A stretch of DNA of 47,448 nt from assembly GCA_947631355.1 (NCBI GenBank), contig CANRKY010000005.1:1-47448 (forward strand). Direction: 5' to 3'. The number at the start of each line of letters is the position of its first letter. Within the stretch, counting starts at the first letter, position 1. This document shows, in pieces, positions 1 through 9,892 of the stretch. This DNA is from an uncultured Marvinbryantia sp. GTDB taxonomy: Bacteria > Bacillota > Clostridia > Lachnospirales > Lachnospiraceae. The notes below the pieces were generated by a model that made no database searches, was not told the DNA's origin, and worked only from the letters and a program-made list of their open reading frames with translations. Both the position numbers and the translations under genes were made by a program.

Positions 1-1
1 C

Positions 2-151
2 TGCATCAACATCCCCGTGGGTGTGAAGCACTGGCACGGAGCCGCGCCGGACAGCTGGTTTTCGCATCTGGCCGTTGAGGTGCCGGGAGAAAACAGTTCC
101 AACGAGTGGCTGGAGGAAGTTAGCGATGAGGTTTATTCAACTCTGAAATAA
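2..151 (+). CDS. C-terminal fragment of a cupin/carboxymuconolactone-decarboxylase-like protein (truncated by window edge)
   Basis: Open frame from base 2: CINIPVGVKHWHGAAPDSWFSHLAVEVPGENSSNEWLEEVSDEVYSTLK*; 'KHWHGA' resembles a cupin metal-binding segment. Confidence 0.6.
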   Translation, partial: CINIPVGVKHWHGAAPDSWFSHLAVEVPGENSSNEWLEEVSDEVYSTLK

Positions 152-202
152 ATGATGGGTATCTTTTGGGATACTGCTTTTGAAATGGAGGAGCGAAAGG
201 AT

Positions 203-676
203 ATGAGTAAAACATTAGTAGCATATTTTTCTGCAAGCGGAACAACGGCGGGAGTCGCCAAAAAACTTGCCAGCGCAGCAGGGGCAGATCTGTATGAGAT
301 CAGACCTGCCATACCTTATACCCAGGCGGATTTAAATTGGATGGATAAAAAATCCCGCAGCTCTGTGGAGATGAACGACAGATCCAGCCGCCCCGCACTG
401 GCGGACAAAAACGCCAACATCAGCGCATACGATACCATTCTGCTTGGGTTCCCCATCTGGTGGTATACGGCACCCCGCATTATCCACACCTTTCTGGAGA
501 GTTATGATTTCTTTGGAAAGAAAATTGTGCTGTTTGCTACCTCCGGCGGCAGCGGATTCGGCAAGACGGCGGGAGATCTGGCGCCGGTCTGTCCCGGAGC
601 GGCAGTTCTTGAAGGCAAAGTTCTAAACGGCAGTCCTTCTGATGACGCCTTGAAAAAGTGGGTGGAAACACTATGA
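203..676 (+). CDS. flavodoxin
   Basis: MSKTLVAYFSASGTTAGVAKKLA... FMN phosphate loop and 'LGFPIWWYTAPRII'; ATG at 203 preferred over ORF start 152. Confidence 0.85.
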   Translation: MSKTLVAYFSASGTTAGVAKKLASAAGADLYEIRPAIPYTQADLNWMDKKSRSSVEMNDRSSRPALADKNANISAYDTILLGFPIWWYTAPRIIHTFLESYDFFGKKIVLFATSGGSGFGKTAGDLAPVCPGAAVLEGKVLNGSPSDDALKKWVETL

Positions 677-1674
677 AAAAACATTTTTTACACTTGATAC
701 CTGGTATTCTCGCGGCGTCCCTGTTTTCTCTCGCATGTGGACTGAACGCCGCGGCGGAAGCGGACACAGACGGAAGTCAGTCAGCGGAAGACACGTCGTC
801 GGATTCTCCTGTGGTGTTCTTTACGTCCGACATCAGCGCGGAGGGAATGATGGCGGTTTATGAGGCGCTTGGCTGGAAACCGGACGGCAATGTGGCAGTA
901 AAACTGTCCACCGGCGAGCCCCCTGCCAGCAATTATCTGGATCCGCAGCTCATCAAAGATGTGGTGAAAGCTGTGGACGGTACGATCGTAGAGTGCAACA
1001 CCGCTTACGGCGGTTCCCGCTCTGAGACGGCCATGCACTATCAGGTGGCAGAAGATCACGGCTTTACTGAGATCGCGGATGTTCAGATTCTCGATGAAAA
1101 CGGTTCCATGACTTTGCCCGTGGAGGGAGGCAGCGTTCTTACGGAAAACTATGTGGGAGCAGCGTTTGCCGACTACGATTCTTATCTTGTCCTTTCGCAT
1201 TTTAAGGGTCACGCCATGGCGGGTTACGGCGGAGCGATCAAGAATATCTCCATTGGGCTTGGCTCCAGCGAGGGAAAGGCGTGGATCCACAGCGGCGGTA
1301 CAGGAGGCAGCATGTGGGGCGGCGAACAGGACGCTTTTTTGGAGGCTATGGCAGAAGCCGGGAAATCCGTGTCGGACTACCTTGGAAATGGGGAGCATAT
1401 CGCATATATTAACGTGATGAACCGCCTGTCTATCGACTGCGACTGTGACGGAAATCCCGCTGAGCCGGACATGCACGACATTGGGATTTTAGCGTCCACC
1501 GATCCCGTGGCACTGGATCAAGCCTGTATTGATCTTGTCTATGCGCAGAAAGACGGCGACGGGGCGTCTCTGGTAGAGCGCATTGAATCCCGGAACGGCC
1601 TGCATACGCTGGAACACGCCGAGGAAATCGGCCTTGGCAGCCGCACATACGATCTGGTGAGCATAGATGAATGA
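673..1674 (+). CDS. DUF362 domain-containing secreted/lipoprotein-like protein
   Basis: Signal peptide MKKHFLHLIPGILAASLFSLACG, then 'HFKGHAMAGYGGAIKNISIGLGSSEGK' and 'STDPVALDQACIDLV', typical of DUF362. Confidence 0.8.
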   Translation: MKKHFLHLIPGILAASLFSLACGLNAAAEADTDGSQSAEDTSSDSPVVFFTSDISAEGMMAVYEALGWKPDGNVAVKLSTGEPPASNYLDPQLIKDVVKAVDGTIVECNTAYGGSRSETAMHYQVAEDHGFTEIADVQILDENGSMTLPVEGGSVLTENYVGAAFADYDSYLVLSHFKGHAMAGYGGAIKNISIGLGSSEGKAWIHSGGTGGSMWGGEQDAFLEAMAEAGKSVSDYLGNGEHIAYINVMNRLSIDCDCDGNPAEPDMHDIGILASTDPVALDQACIDLVYAQKDGDGASLVERIESRNGLHTLEHAEEIGLGSRTYDLVSIDE

Positions 1675-1742
1675 GATATAAGAGATGCTCAAAACGTGGA
1701 CACATTACAGAATAGATCGCGAAGCTTGCTTCCTATCAAAAA

Positions 1743-1775
1743 GGAGCTGTCAGAAAATAGACAGCTCCCGTTTTT
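1743..1775 (+). terminator. Rho-independent terminator
   Basis: GGAGCTGTC-AGAAAATA-GACAGCTCC followed by CGTTTTT. Confidence 0.8.
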
Positions 1776-1889
1776 ATTTCCCGAACAGATCACTGTGAGT
1801 CCCGGTGCGGGTCAGCGTCAGCACCAGCACATCGTCCTCAATGCGGTAGACCAGTAACCAAGCTTGACGGTGTACTTTGTTTTTCTCAT
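1774..1889 (-). pseudogene. YafQ/RelE-type toxin remnant with internal deletion
   Basis: Minus strand starts MRKTKYTVKL and ends (other frame) AWLLVYRIEDDVLVLTLTRTGTHSDLFGK*; only 116 bp, not a multiple of 3. Confidence 0.75.
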
Positions 1890-2164
1890 TTTTTCAAGTC
1901 AGCAAACAACTCATCGAGATTGGTGTAGCCTTTCACAGACGGGTCTTTTGCAATCCTTTCCGCTTCTAACATGGCGTCAATCGTTTCCTTGTTAGGCGTA
2001 TTCAGGGAGATATCAAACGGAATCCGGCCTTCACGGAGCGACTGACGGACAAAAATGTTAAAAGCAGTGGACAGGTTCATGCCCAGCTCTGCAAAAAGGG
2101 CATCGGCCTGTGCCTTCAGGTCGGCATCCATACGGATACTGATATTCGTTGTAGTGCCAGCCAT
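1886..2164 (-). CDS. RelB/DinJ family antitoxin
   Basis: MAGTTTNISIRMDADLKAQADALFAELGMNLSTAFNIFVRQSLREGRIPFDI; stop overlaps the toxin-remnant start (ATGA). Confidence 0.88.
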   Translation of the reverse strand: MAGTTTNISIRMDADLKAQADALFAELGMNLSTAFNIFVRQSLREGRIPFDISLNTPNKETIDAMLEAERIAKDPSVKGYTNLDELFADLKK

Positions 2165-2302
2165 ACAATCATCTCCTTCCCGCTGGTGGTTATAGTATAT
2201 TCCAGCTGCACGAAAAAAGCAATACTTTGCACGAATGAATCATATCCCAAGATTGCAACAGGGTAAATTGCAGGACGAGAGTCGCAACAGAAAATATTAT
2301 TC

Positions 2303-2352
2303 TTGACATATCTATTATTGAGACTTATACTTTTGAATAGTTCAAATTTGAA
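2303..2352 (+). promoter_or_regulatory. sigma70-type promoter with palindromic candidate operator
   Basis: TTGACA-17 nt-TATACT (2303-2331) followed by TTCAAATTTGAA palindrome (2341-2352), upstream of a MarR gene. Confidence 0.6.
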
Positions 2353-2482
2353 TAATTCGCAACTGTTCCGAACCTTCCTCGCTATGATGCATGGAGAACG
2401 CTCTGCGGCGGCATTTTTGCACTCCTTGGATGGTATCGGCTCCAAACAGTTGCAATGATTTACGCAGAAAGGGGATGGGTAT

Positions 2483-2947
2483 GTGGGGAAAAAGAGCAAT
2501 ATCGCCATATTCCACCATATCACAAGGGCATACGAGCATTACTGCAGGCCGCTCTGCAATGAGCTTGACATGCCGCAGATGGCGTTCGACATTCTGATGT
2601 TTCTGGCGAGCAACCCGGAAGCGTGCACGGCAAAGGATATCAGCCGCGGCAGGGGCTACCGGGAAAATATTCTGTCGGTCAATATCAACAAGCTGGTGAG
2701 CGAGGGGTATCTGGAGCGCGCCGCGGTGGAGGGCGACAGGCGGAAGGTTCGGCTTGTCTGCACGGAGAAAGCGCAGTCGATCATCGAACGCGGGCAAAAG
2801 GCGCTGAAGGAATTTAACCGCCTGATGAAAGAGGGCCTGTCCACAGAGGATATGGAAGTCTGCCAGCGCTGCCTGGAGGTTGTGGGCAAAAATGCGGAGC
2901 GCATTGAGAAAATGGAAAGAACCGAGGAAAGACAAAAACAGGGATAA
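2483..2947 (+). CDS. MarR family transcriptional regulator
   Basis: wHTH pattern 'CTAKDISRGRGYRENILSVNINKLVSEGYLERAAVEGDRRKVRLVCTEKA'; GTG start likely. Confidence 0.85.
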   Translation: MGKKSNIAIFHHITRAYEHYCRPLCNELDMPQMAFDILMFLASNPEACTAKDISRGRGYRENILSVNINKLVSEGYLERAAVEGDRRKVRLVCTEKAQSIIERGQKALKEFNRLMKEGLSTEDMEVCQRCLEVVGKNAERIEKMERTEERQKQG

Positions 2948-2962
2948 AGCGGAGGAACAGCG

Positions 2963-5128
2963 ATGAAGCATATCTTTCAATTTTTAGTGAAGGCAAAAGC
3001 GCAGGTGGCGTTTATCATCGTTTTGCTTATCATACAGGCGTACTGCGATCTGGCGCTGCCGACTTATACCAGTGACCTTTTAAACGTTGGGCTCCAGCAA
3101 AACGGGATTGAGGATGCCGTGCCGGAGACGGTGCGCGAGGAGAGCCTGGAAACGCTGGAACTTTTTTTGGACGACGCGCAGATCCAAACGCTGGAAGCCG
3201 CGTATGGAGAAGCGGACAATGGCGTGCGTGCGCTCAAAGAGCTGTCAAAGGATGAGCGGGAAACGTTAAACGACCTGCTGCGCCTGCCGGAGAGCGTGGT
3301 GTTCCAGATGGAAAACAGCGATGAGGGCCGGGTAAGCCTGCAGCTGCTCAAGGGAGCCATAGCGGCGGGCATCATGACAAAAGAGAATCTGCAAAAGCAG
3401 ATGGGCGATCGGATCTCGGCAATGGACGCGTCCGCGGATCTTATGATGGATCAGGTTGCGGTCGCCTATGTGTCCGCGGAGTACGAGGCGCAGGAAAAGA
3501 ATCTGAACGATATCCGAAACGCGTATTTATTCAAGGTGGGCGCAAAAATGCTGCTGATGGCGCTGGGCATGGCGGCGGTCGCCATCATGACGGGATATAT
3601 CGCGTCGAAGGTGTCGGCAGGGATCGGACGCGACCTGCGCGAGCAGCTCTATACAAAGGTTATGGGATTTACGAGCGCGGAGATTGAAAAATTTTCCACG
3701 GCGTCGCTGATCACGCGCTGTACCAACGATATCCAGCAGGTGCAGATGCTCACGGTCATGCTCCTTCGCATGGTGACGTATGCGCCGATCCTGGCGGTCG
3801 CGGGCGTGATCAAGGTGATCCAGACAGGCTCCCAGATGAGCTGGATCATTGTCGTGGCGGTGATCGCCCTGGCGCTGTGCATCGCGGTGCTCTTTGTCAT
3901 CGCGTACCCGAAATTTCAGATCATGCAAAGCCTGGTGGATCGTCTGAACCTGGTATCCAGAGAGCTTTTGACCGGCGTTATGCCGATCCGCGCCTTCGGG
4001 CGGCAGGATTATGAGGAGAAACGGTTTGCGCAGGCGAATACCGACCTCTTTAAGACGCAGCTTTTTACGAACCGCACCATGACCTTTATGATGCCGGTTA
4101 TGATGCTGATCATGAACGGCGTTTCCGTGCTGATCGTCTGGGTGGGGGCGCAGGGCGTGGATACGGGAGCCGTGCAGGTGGGCGACCTGACGGCGTTTAT
4201 CACATATTCCATGGTTATCATCATGTCGTTTCTGATGCTTTCCATGATCTCCATTATGCTGCCGCGTGCGAGCATTGCGGCCGACCGGATCGAGGAAGTG
4301 CTGGAAACGCCCATCTCCTTAACCGACGCCGCGCAGACAAGGGATGCCGAGCTGGAAAACAGGCAGGGCGTACTGACTTTTTCGGATGTTTCCTTTTCCT
4401 ATCCGGGTGCGCAGTCGCCGGTGCTGGAACATATCTCGTTTACGGCGGAGCCGGGAAAAACGACCGCGATCATCGGCTCGACCGGCTGCGGAAAGTCAAC
4501 GCTGATCCACTTGATCCCGCGCTTTTACGACGTTACGGAGGGCAGCATTTCCATTGACGGGATTGATATCCGCGAGATCAGCCAGAAGGCGCTCCGCGAC
4601 AGGATCGGATATGTGCCGCAAAAAGGCGTGCTGTTTTCCGGCACGGTGGAGAGCAATCTCAAGTACGGCGGAGAGCAGATCACAGACAGCGAAATGAAGC
4701 TCGCTGCCGAAATCGCGCAGGCGACGGAATTTATTGAATCCAAGGAAACGGGGTATCAGTCTCCGATCGCGCAGAACGGCTCGAATGTGTCGGGCGGCCA
4801 GAGGCAGCGCCTGTCGATCGCGCGGGCCATCGCGAAGCAGCCGCAGATATTCCTCTTTGACGACGCGTTTTCCGCGCTGGATTATAAGACGGACGCCAAT
4901 CTGCGGGCGGAGCTTGCGAAGCACACGAAAAACGCGACGGTGCTGATCGTTGCGCAGCGGATCTCCACCATTATGCACGCCGAGCAGATCCTTGTGATGG
5001 AGGACGGCTGCATTGTGGGCAGGGGAACGCACAGGGAGCTGCTTGAAAATTGTGAGACCTATCTGGAAATTGCAAGAGGGCAGCTTTCGGAGGAGGAGAT
5101 CCAAAGCGCGCTGAAAGGAGGAGACTGA
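2963..5128 (+). CDS. ABC exporter, fused membrane and ATPase domains (half-transporter 1)
   Basis: Walker A GSTGCGKST, signature VSGGQRQRLSIARAI, Walker B IFLFDDAFSALD; N-terminal TM domain. Confidence 0.93.
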   Translation: MKHIFQFLVKAKAQVAFIIVLLIIQAYCDLALPTYTSDLLNVGLQQNGIEDAVPETVREESLETLELFLDDAQIQTLEAAYGEADNGVRALKELSKDERETLNDLLRLPESVVFQMENSDEGRVSLQLLKGAIAAGIMTKENLQKQMGDRISAMDASADLMMDQVAVAYVSAEYEAQEKNLNDIRNAYLFKVGAKMLLMALGMAAVAIMTGYIASKVSAGIGRDLREQLYTKVMGFTSAEIEKFSTASLITRCTNDIQQVQMLTVMLLRMVTYAPILAVAGVIKVIQTGSQMSWIIVVAVIALALCIAVLFVIAYPKFQIMQSLVDRLNLVSRELLTGVMPIRAFGRQDYEEKRFAQANTDLFKTQLFTNRTMTFMMPVMMLIMNGVSVLIVWVGAQGVDTGAVQVGDLTAFITYSMVIIMSFLMLSMISIMLPRASIAADRIEEVLETPISLTDAAQTRDAELENRQGVLTFSDVSFSYPGAQSPVLEHISFTAEPGKTTAIIGSTGCGKSTLIHLIPRFYDVTEGSISIDGIDIREISQKALRDRIGYVPQKGVLFSGTVESNLKYGGEQITDSEMKLAAEIAQATEFIESKETGYQSPIAQNGSNVSGGQRQRLSIARAIAKQPQIFLFDDAFSALDYKTDANLRAELAKHTKNATVLIVAQRISTIMHAEQILVMEDGCIVGRGTHRELLENCETYLEIARGQLSEEEIQSALKGGD

Positions 5129-5129
5129 T

Positions 5130-6929
5130 ATGGCGAGAGGACGCAGGCGGATGCCGGGCGAAAAAGCCAAAGATTTTAAGGGAACCATAAGGCAGCTGCT
5201 CCATTATATGGGAGCGTATAAGATCGCGCTGGCGATCGTTGCAGTTTTTGCCGTGGCATCTACCGTTTTAAATGTCGTGGGTCCAAAGATCCTGGGCAAC
5301 GCGACCACGGAGCTTTTTAACGGGCTGATCGCAAAGCTGTCCGGAACCGGGAGCATTGACTTCGGAAAGATCGGAAGGATCCTGCTGTTTTTGATGGGCA
5401 TTTATCTGGTCTGCGGAATTTTTTCCTTTGTGCAGGGGCTTTTGATGACGGAAATGTCACAGAAAATGTGCTTTCGGATGCGCAGAGATATCAGCGAAAA
5501 GATCGATCGGATGCCGCTCTCTTACTTTGAAAAAAACGCCGTCGGCGATATCTTATCGCGCATTACCAACGATGTGGATACCCTCGGACAGACGTTTAAC
5601 CAGTCAATCACGCAGCTGATCACATCGGTCTGCACGCTGGTCGGGACCATTGTGATGATGCTCACGATCTCGCCGCTGATGACGCTTTTTACGATCCTGA
5701 TCCTGCCGGTTTCCATGACGTTTGTGATGAAGATCGTGAAAAAATCGCAGAAATATTTTATCGCGCAGCAAAATTACCTCGGAAAAATAGACGGTCAGAT
5801 CGAGGAGACGTTTTCCGGGCACGACGTGGTAAAGGCGTTTAACCGCGAGGAGGCGGAGCTGGCGGAGTTTCGGAAGACAAACGGGGTTTTGTATGAATCC
5901 GCGTGGAAAAGCCAGTTTTTGTCCGGGCTTATGATGCCGATCATGAATTTTGTCAGCAACCTGGGCTATGTGGCGGTGGCGGTTTCGGGCGCGATGCTCG
6001 CGGCGGCGGGAACGATCGAGATCGGCGACATTGTGGCGTTTGTCCAGTACGTCAAGCGGTTTACGCAGCCGATCACGCAGATGGCGCAGGTTTCCAATCT
6101 GCTGCAGTCCATGGCCGCGGCGGCCGAGCGCATTTTTACCTTTTTAAACGAGGAGGAAGAAGTGCAGGCGGTGGAAAATCCCGTTTCCGCGGATGAGATA
6201 AAAGGGGAGGTCTCCTTCGAGCATGTGCAGTTTGGCTATACGCCGGATAAGGTGATCATTCACGATTTTAACAGCGAGATCAAGGCGGGGCAGATGGTGG
6301 CGATCGTGGGGCCGACCGGCGCGGGCAAGACAACGATGGTCAAGCTGTTGATGCGCTTTTATGATGTGAACGCGGGCTGCATCCGCTTAAATGGCCATCC
6401 GGTCGGTGCGTTTGACCGAAACGACCTGCGGCGGGGCTTTGGCATGGTCTTACAGGATACCTGGCTGTTTAAGGGGACGATCATGGAAAATATCCGCTAC
6501 GGGCGGCTGGACGCTACGGACGAGGAGGTTATCCGGGCCGCAAAGCTGGCGCGGGCGGATAAGTTTATCCGGTCTCTGCCGGGCGGCTATCAGATGGAGA
6601 TCAATGAGGAGGCATCGAATATCTCGCAGGGGCAGAAGCAGCTTCTGACGATCGCCAGGGCGATCCTTGCGGATAACCCGATCATGATCTTAGATGAGGC
6701 GACTTCCTCCGTGGATACCCGCACCGAGCACCTGATCCAGGCGGCGATGGACACGCTGCTGAAAGGGCGTACCTCCTTTGTGATCGCGCACCGGCTCTCA
6801 ACGATCCGAAACGCGGATCTGATCCTGGTCATGAAGGACGGCGATATTGTGGAGCAGGGCACGCACAGACAGCTGCTGGAACAGGGCGGCTTTTATGCGG
6901 GGCTTTATAATGCGCAGTTTGCGCGGTAA
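5130..6929 (+). CDS. ABC exporter, fused membrane and ATPase domains (half-transporter 2)
   Basis: Walker A GPTGAGKTT, ISQGQKQLLTIARAI, IMILDEATSSVD; adjacent to the preceding gene. Confidence 0.93.
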   Translation: MARGRRRMPGEKAKDFKGTIRQLLHYMGAYKIALAIVAVFAVASTVLNVVGPKILGNATTELFNGLIAKLSGTGSIDFGKIGRILLFLMGIYLVCGIFSFVQGLLMTEMSQKMCFRMRRDISEKIDRMPLSYFEKNAVGDILSRITNDVDTLGQTFNQSITQLITSVCTLVGTIVMMLTISPLMTLFTILILPVSMTFVMKIVKKSQKYFIAQQNYLGKIDGQIEETFSGHDVVKAFNREEAELAEFRKTNGVLYESAWKSQFLSGLMMPIMNFVSNLGYVAVAVSGAMLAAAGTIEIGDIVAFVQYVKRFTQPITQMAQVSNLLQSMAAAAERIFTFLNEEEEVQAVENPVSADEIKGEVSFEHVQFGYTPDKVIIHDFNSEIKAGQMVAIVGPTGAGKTTMVKLLMRFYDVNAGCIRLNGHPVGAFDRNDLRRGFGMVLQDTWLFKGTIMENIRYGRLDATDEEVIRAAKLARADKFIRSLPGGYQMEINEEASNISQGQKQLLTIARAILADNPIMILDEATSSVDTRTEHLIQAAMDTLLKGRTSFVIAHRLSTIRNADLILVMKDGDIVEQGTHRQLLEQGGFYAGLYNAQFAR

Positions 6930-6994
6930 GGTTTGTAAGAGAATCCGTGTCGTATGGAGGATACGGTAAAAATCAACCAACAGGAGACACCAAA

Positions 6995-7552
6995 ATGGCT
7001 AATTTTACAAAGAGAGCGATTCAGAAATCCTTTCTGAAATTATTGACGGAACGGCCTCTGTCCAAGATCACGATCAAAGATATTGCGGCGGAGTGCGGCA
7101 TCAACCGCAACACCTTTTACTATTATTTTGATGATATGCCCAAACTGATTGAAAGCATTGTGGAGGATAACGCCGAAAAGATGATCCAGTCCTATCCGAA
7201 CATAGAAAAATTTGAGGATTGTCTGGATGCGGCCGTTGACCTTGCGCTTGCGAACAAGCGCGCGGTATTGCATATCTATCACTCGGCGAACCGGGAGATC
7301 TATGAGATGTACCTTTGGAAAGTCTGTGATCATACGATAAATTCCTATGTTAGCTCTGTCCTGCGCGGCAAAAGCGTTCGGGACAGTGACCTCGCCATCG
7401 TCAAAGAATATCTGTCCAGCCTTGCCTTTGGCATTTTTTCCAGATGGCTGAAAAACGATATGAACGATGATATCCGAGATATACTTTCCCGCCTGGTGGA
7501 GATCAAAAAGGGAATGATCGAGGAGATGATCCTGTGCTGTGTAAAAGAATAA
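6995..7552 (+). CDS. TetR/AcrR family transcriptional regulator
   Basis: MANFTKRAIQKSFLKLLTERPLSKITIKDIAAECGINRNTFYYYFDDM, TetR N-terminal HTH. Confidence 0.88.
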   Translation: MANFTKRAIQKSFLKLLTERPLSKITIKDIAAECGINRNTFYYYFDDMPKLIESIVEDNAEKMIQSYPNIEKFEDCLDAAVDLALANKRAVLHIYHSANREIYEMYLWKVCDHTINSYVSSVLRGKSVRDSDLAIVKEYLSSLAFGIFSRWLKNDMNDDIRDILSRLVEIKKGMIEEMILCCVKE

Positions 7553-7553
7553 A

Positions 7554-7625
7554 TTTAGGCAAATAGAAGCGTTTGCCTAAAAATCGGTCATTTTGCGTCC
7601 CGTGTCTGATTATCGGACACGGGAC
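7554..7625 (+). terminator. two consecutive hairpins (terminator/processing region)
   Basis: TTTAGGCAAA/TTTGCCTAAA (7554-7581) and GTCCCGTGTC/GACACGGGAC (7597-7625) then TTTTGG. Confidence 0.65.
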
Positions 7626-7692
7626 TTTTGGTGTCTGTATGCAGGGCAAAAAAGCGCGATTACAATAAATGGAAGCTGATCGGATGTGCAAG

Positions 7693-7737
7693 ATCTGAAT
7701 CGCCATATCTGAATTGCTATATTGAATCGCCATATCT
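7693..7737. repeat. ~14-bp tandem repeat, about 3 copies
   Basis: atctgaatcgccat / atctgaattgctat / attgaatcgccat / atct. Confidence 0.75.
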
Positions 7738-7799
7738 GCAAAACAGTTTGGCGTCAAAAAAATGCATTTGAAGCTTACGGAAAGGAAATGATGTGAACC

Positions 7800-9878
7800 A
7801 TGAAATTTTCAAAAGCGGTGGTAAAGTACCGGATACCCATCCTGATGATAGCCCTGATCCTCCTGATCCCCTCGGTTTGGGGAATCCTGGGGACACGCAT
7901 CAACTATGATATGCTTACCTATCTGCCGGAGGATATGGAAACGGTCATCGGGCAGAACGAGCTGATGGAGGACTTTGACAAGGGCGCCTTCGCGTTCCTC
8001 ATTGTGGAGGATATGCCAGATAAGGATGTGGCGGCGCTGAAAGAGCAGATGGAGCAGGTCGATCATGTGGATACCGTCCTGTGGTACGATTCTTTTGCGG
8101 ACCTTTCGATTCCCATGGAACTGCTGCCCGACAAACTTTACAACGAATTTAACACAGAAAATGCCACCATGATGGCCGTGTTCTTCGACAGCTCCACCTC
8201 CTCCGATGTCACTATGGACGCGGTTCGGGAGATTCGGCAGCTTGCCGGAAAACAGTGTTTTCTGTCAGGACTTACGGCCATGGTGGTAGATCTGAAGGAT
8301 CTGTGCGAACGGGAAGAACCCATCTATGTGGGGATCGCGGTTGCGCTGGCGCTGTTTGTAATGCTGCTTCTGCTGGACAACTGGCTGACGCCGTTTGTTT
8401 TTCTTTTGAGCATCGGCATGATGATCCTCATAAACCTTGGGAGCAATTATTTCCTCGGAGAGATTTCCTATATCACAAAAGCGCTTTCCGCGGTTTTGCA
8501 GCTGGCTGTGACCATGGATTACTCCATCTTCCTCTGGCACAGCTACAATGAGCAGCTGACGAAAAATGACGACCGCAGGGAGGCGATGGCTGTCGCCATT
8601 CGGGAGACGTTTGCCGCCATCGTTGGCAGCTCTGTCACGACCGTTGCCGGATTTATCGCGCTTTGCTTTATGTCCTTTACCCTCGGTCGTGACCTTGGAC
8701 TTGTGATGGCGAAAGGCGTTATTTTAGGCGTGATCGGCTGTGTGACTGTGCTGCCGGCCCTGATCCTTGTGCTGGATAAGCCGCTGCAAAAGGCAAAACA
8801 CCGGTCGCTGATCCCGGATATGCGCCGGTTTGCCAATGGTACGATAAAAATTTTCCCGGTTTTTCTCTGCCTGTTTGTTCTGTTGATCCCGCCTGCTCTC
8901 TACGGATACAACCGGACCAACAATGAGACGTACTACAATCTGGCAAAGTCTCTGCCGGATGACATGGAATATGTGATCGCAAACAGCAAACTGTCGGAGG
9001 ATTTTGACATCGCCTCAACCCATATGCTCCTGATCGACAAAAATCTTTCGCCCAGATCTGTTCGGGCCATGATGAAGGAAATGGAACAGGTGGACGGTGT
9101 GAAATATATGCTGGGACTGGAATCGGTGATCGGCCCCCGCGTGCCGGAGGAAGTGCTGCCGGAATCCGTTACCGGTCTTTTGAAGAGCGACAAGTGGGAG
9201 CTGCTGCTCCTCAACTCCGAATATCCGGTGGCCAGCGACGAGGTAGGCGCGCAGATTGAATCGCTGAATACCATCCTGAAAAAATATGATCCGACTGGGA
9301 TGCTCATCGGGGAAGCGCCCTGCATGAAAGATATGATCGACGTCACTTCCCACGATTTTGAGGTGGTAAACATCGTTTCCATTGCGGCGATCTTCCTCAT
9401 CATCGCATTGGTGGAGCGCAGTATTTCTCTGCCGTTTATTTTGATCGCGGTCATAGAACTGGCAATTTTTATCAACCTTGGTCTGCCGCATTATTTAGGG
9501 CAGAGCCTGCCGTTTATCGCACCGATCTGCATCAGCACCATCCAGCTTGGCGCAACCGTGGATTACGCTATTTTGATGACGACACGGTATAAGACCGAGC
9601 GGATTGGCGGGAGCGGGAAAAAGGACGCGGTAAGGACGGCTTTGGCCACATCGATCCCGTCCATCCTGGTTTCAGGATTTGGATTGTTTGCCGCCACCTT
9701 CGGCGTGGCGCTCTACTCAAAGATCGATATGATCAGCTCTATTTGTATGCTGCTTGCCCGCGGCGCTGTCGTCAGTATGTTCTGCGTTATCTTGATCCTT
9801 CCGGCGATTCTTCTTTTGCTGGATAAGGTCATTTGCGCAACCACGCTGGGAATGAAAAAGAGAAACAAAACCGAATAG
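7800..9878 (+). CDS. MMPL/RND-family transporter
   Basis: Two repeated halves with multiple TM helices; 'VTMDYSIFLWHSYNEQ' and 'GATVDYAILMTTRYK' are RND TM4-type motifs. Confidence 0.88.
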   Translation: MKFSKAVVKYRIPILMIALILLIPSVWGILGTRINYDMLTYLPEDMETVIGQNELMEDFDKGAFAFLIVEDMPDKDVAALKEQMEQVDHVDTVLWYDSFADLSIPMELLPDKLYNEFNTENATMMAVFFDSSTSSDVTMDAVREIRQLAGKQCFLSGLTAMVVDLKDLCEREEPIYVGIAVALALFVMLLLLDNWLTPFVFLLSIGMMILINLGSNYFLGEISYITKALSAVLQLAVTMDYSIFLWHSYNEQLTKNDDRREAMAVAIRETFAAIVGSSVTTVAGFIALCFMSFTLGRDLGLVMAKGVILGVIGCVTVLPALILVLDKPLQKAKHRSLIPDMRRFANGTIKIFPVFLCLFVLLIPPALYGYNRTNNETYYNLAKSLPDDMEYVIANSKLSEDFDIASTHMLLIDKNLSPRSVRAMMKEMEQVDGVKYMLGLESVIGPRVPEEVLPESVTGLLKSDKWELLLLNSEYPVASDEVGAQIESLNTILKKYDPTGMLIGEAPCMKDMIDVTSHDFEVVNIVSIAAIFLIIALVERSISLPFILIAVIELAIFINLGLPHYLGQSLPFIAPICISTIQLGATVDYAILMTTRYKTERIGGSGKKDAVRTALATSIPSILVSGFGLFAATFGVALYSKIDMISSICMLLARGAVVSMFCVILILPAILLLLDKVICATTLGMKKRNKTE

Positions 9879-9892
9879 GAGGTATTTCTGAA

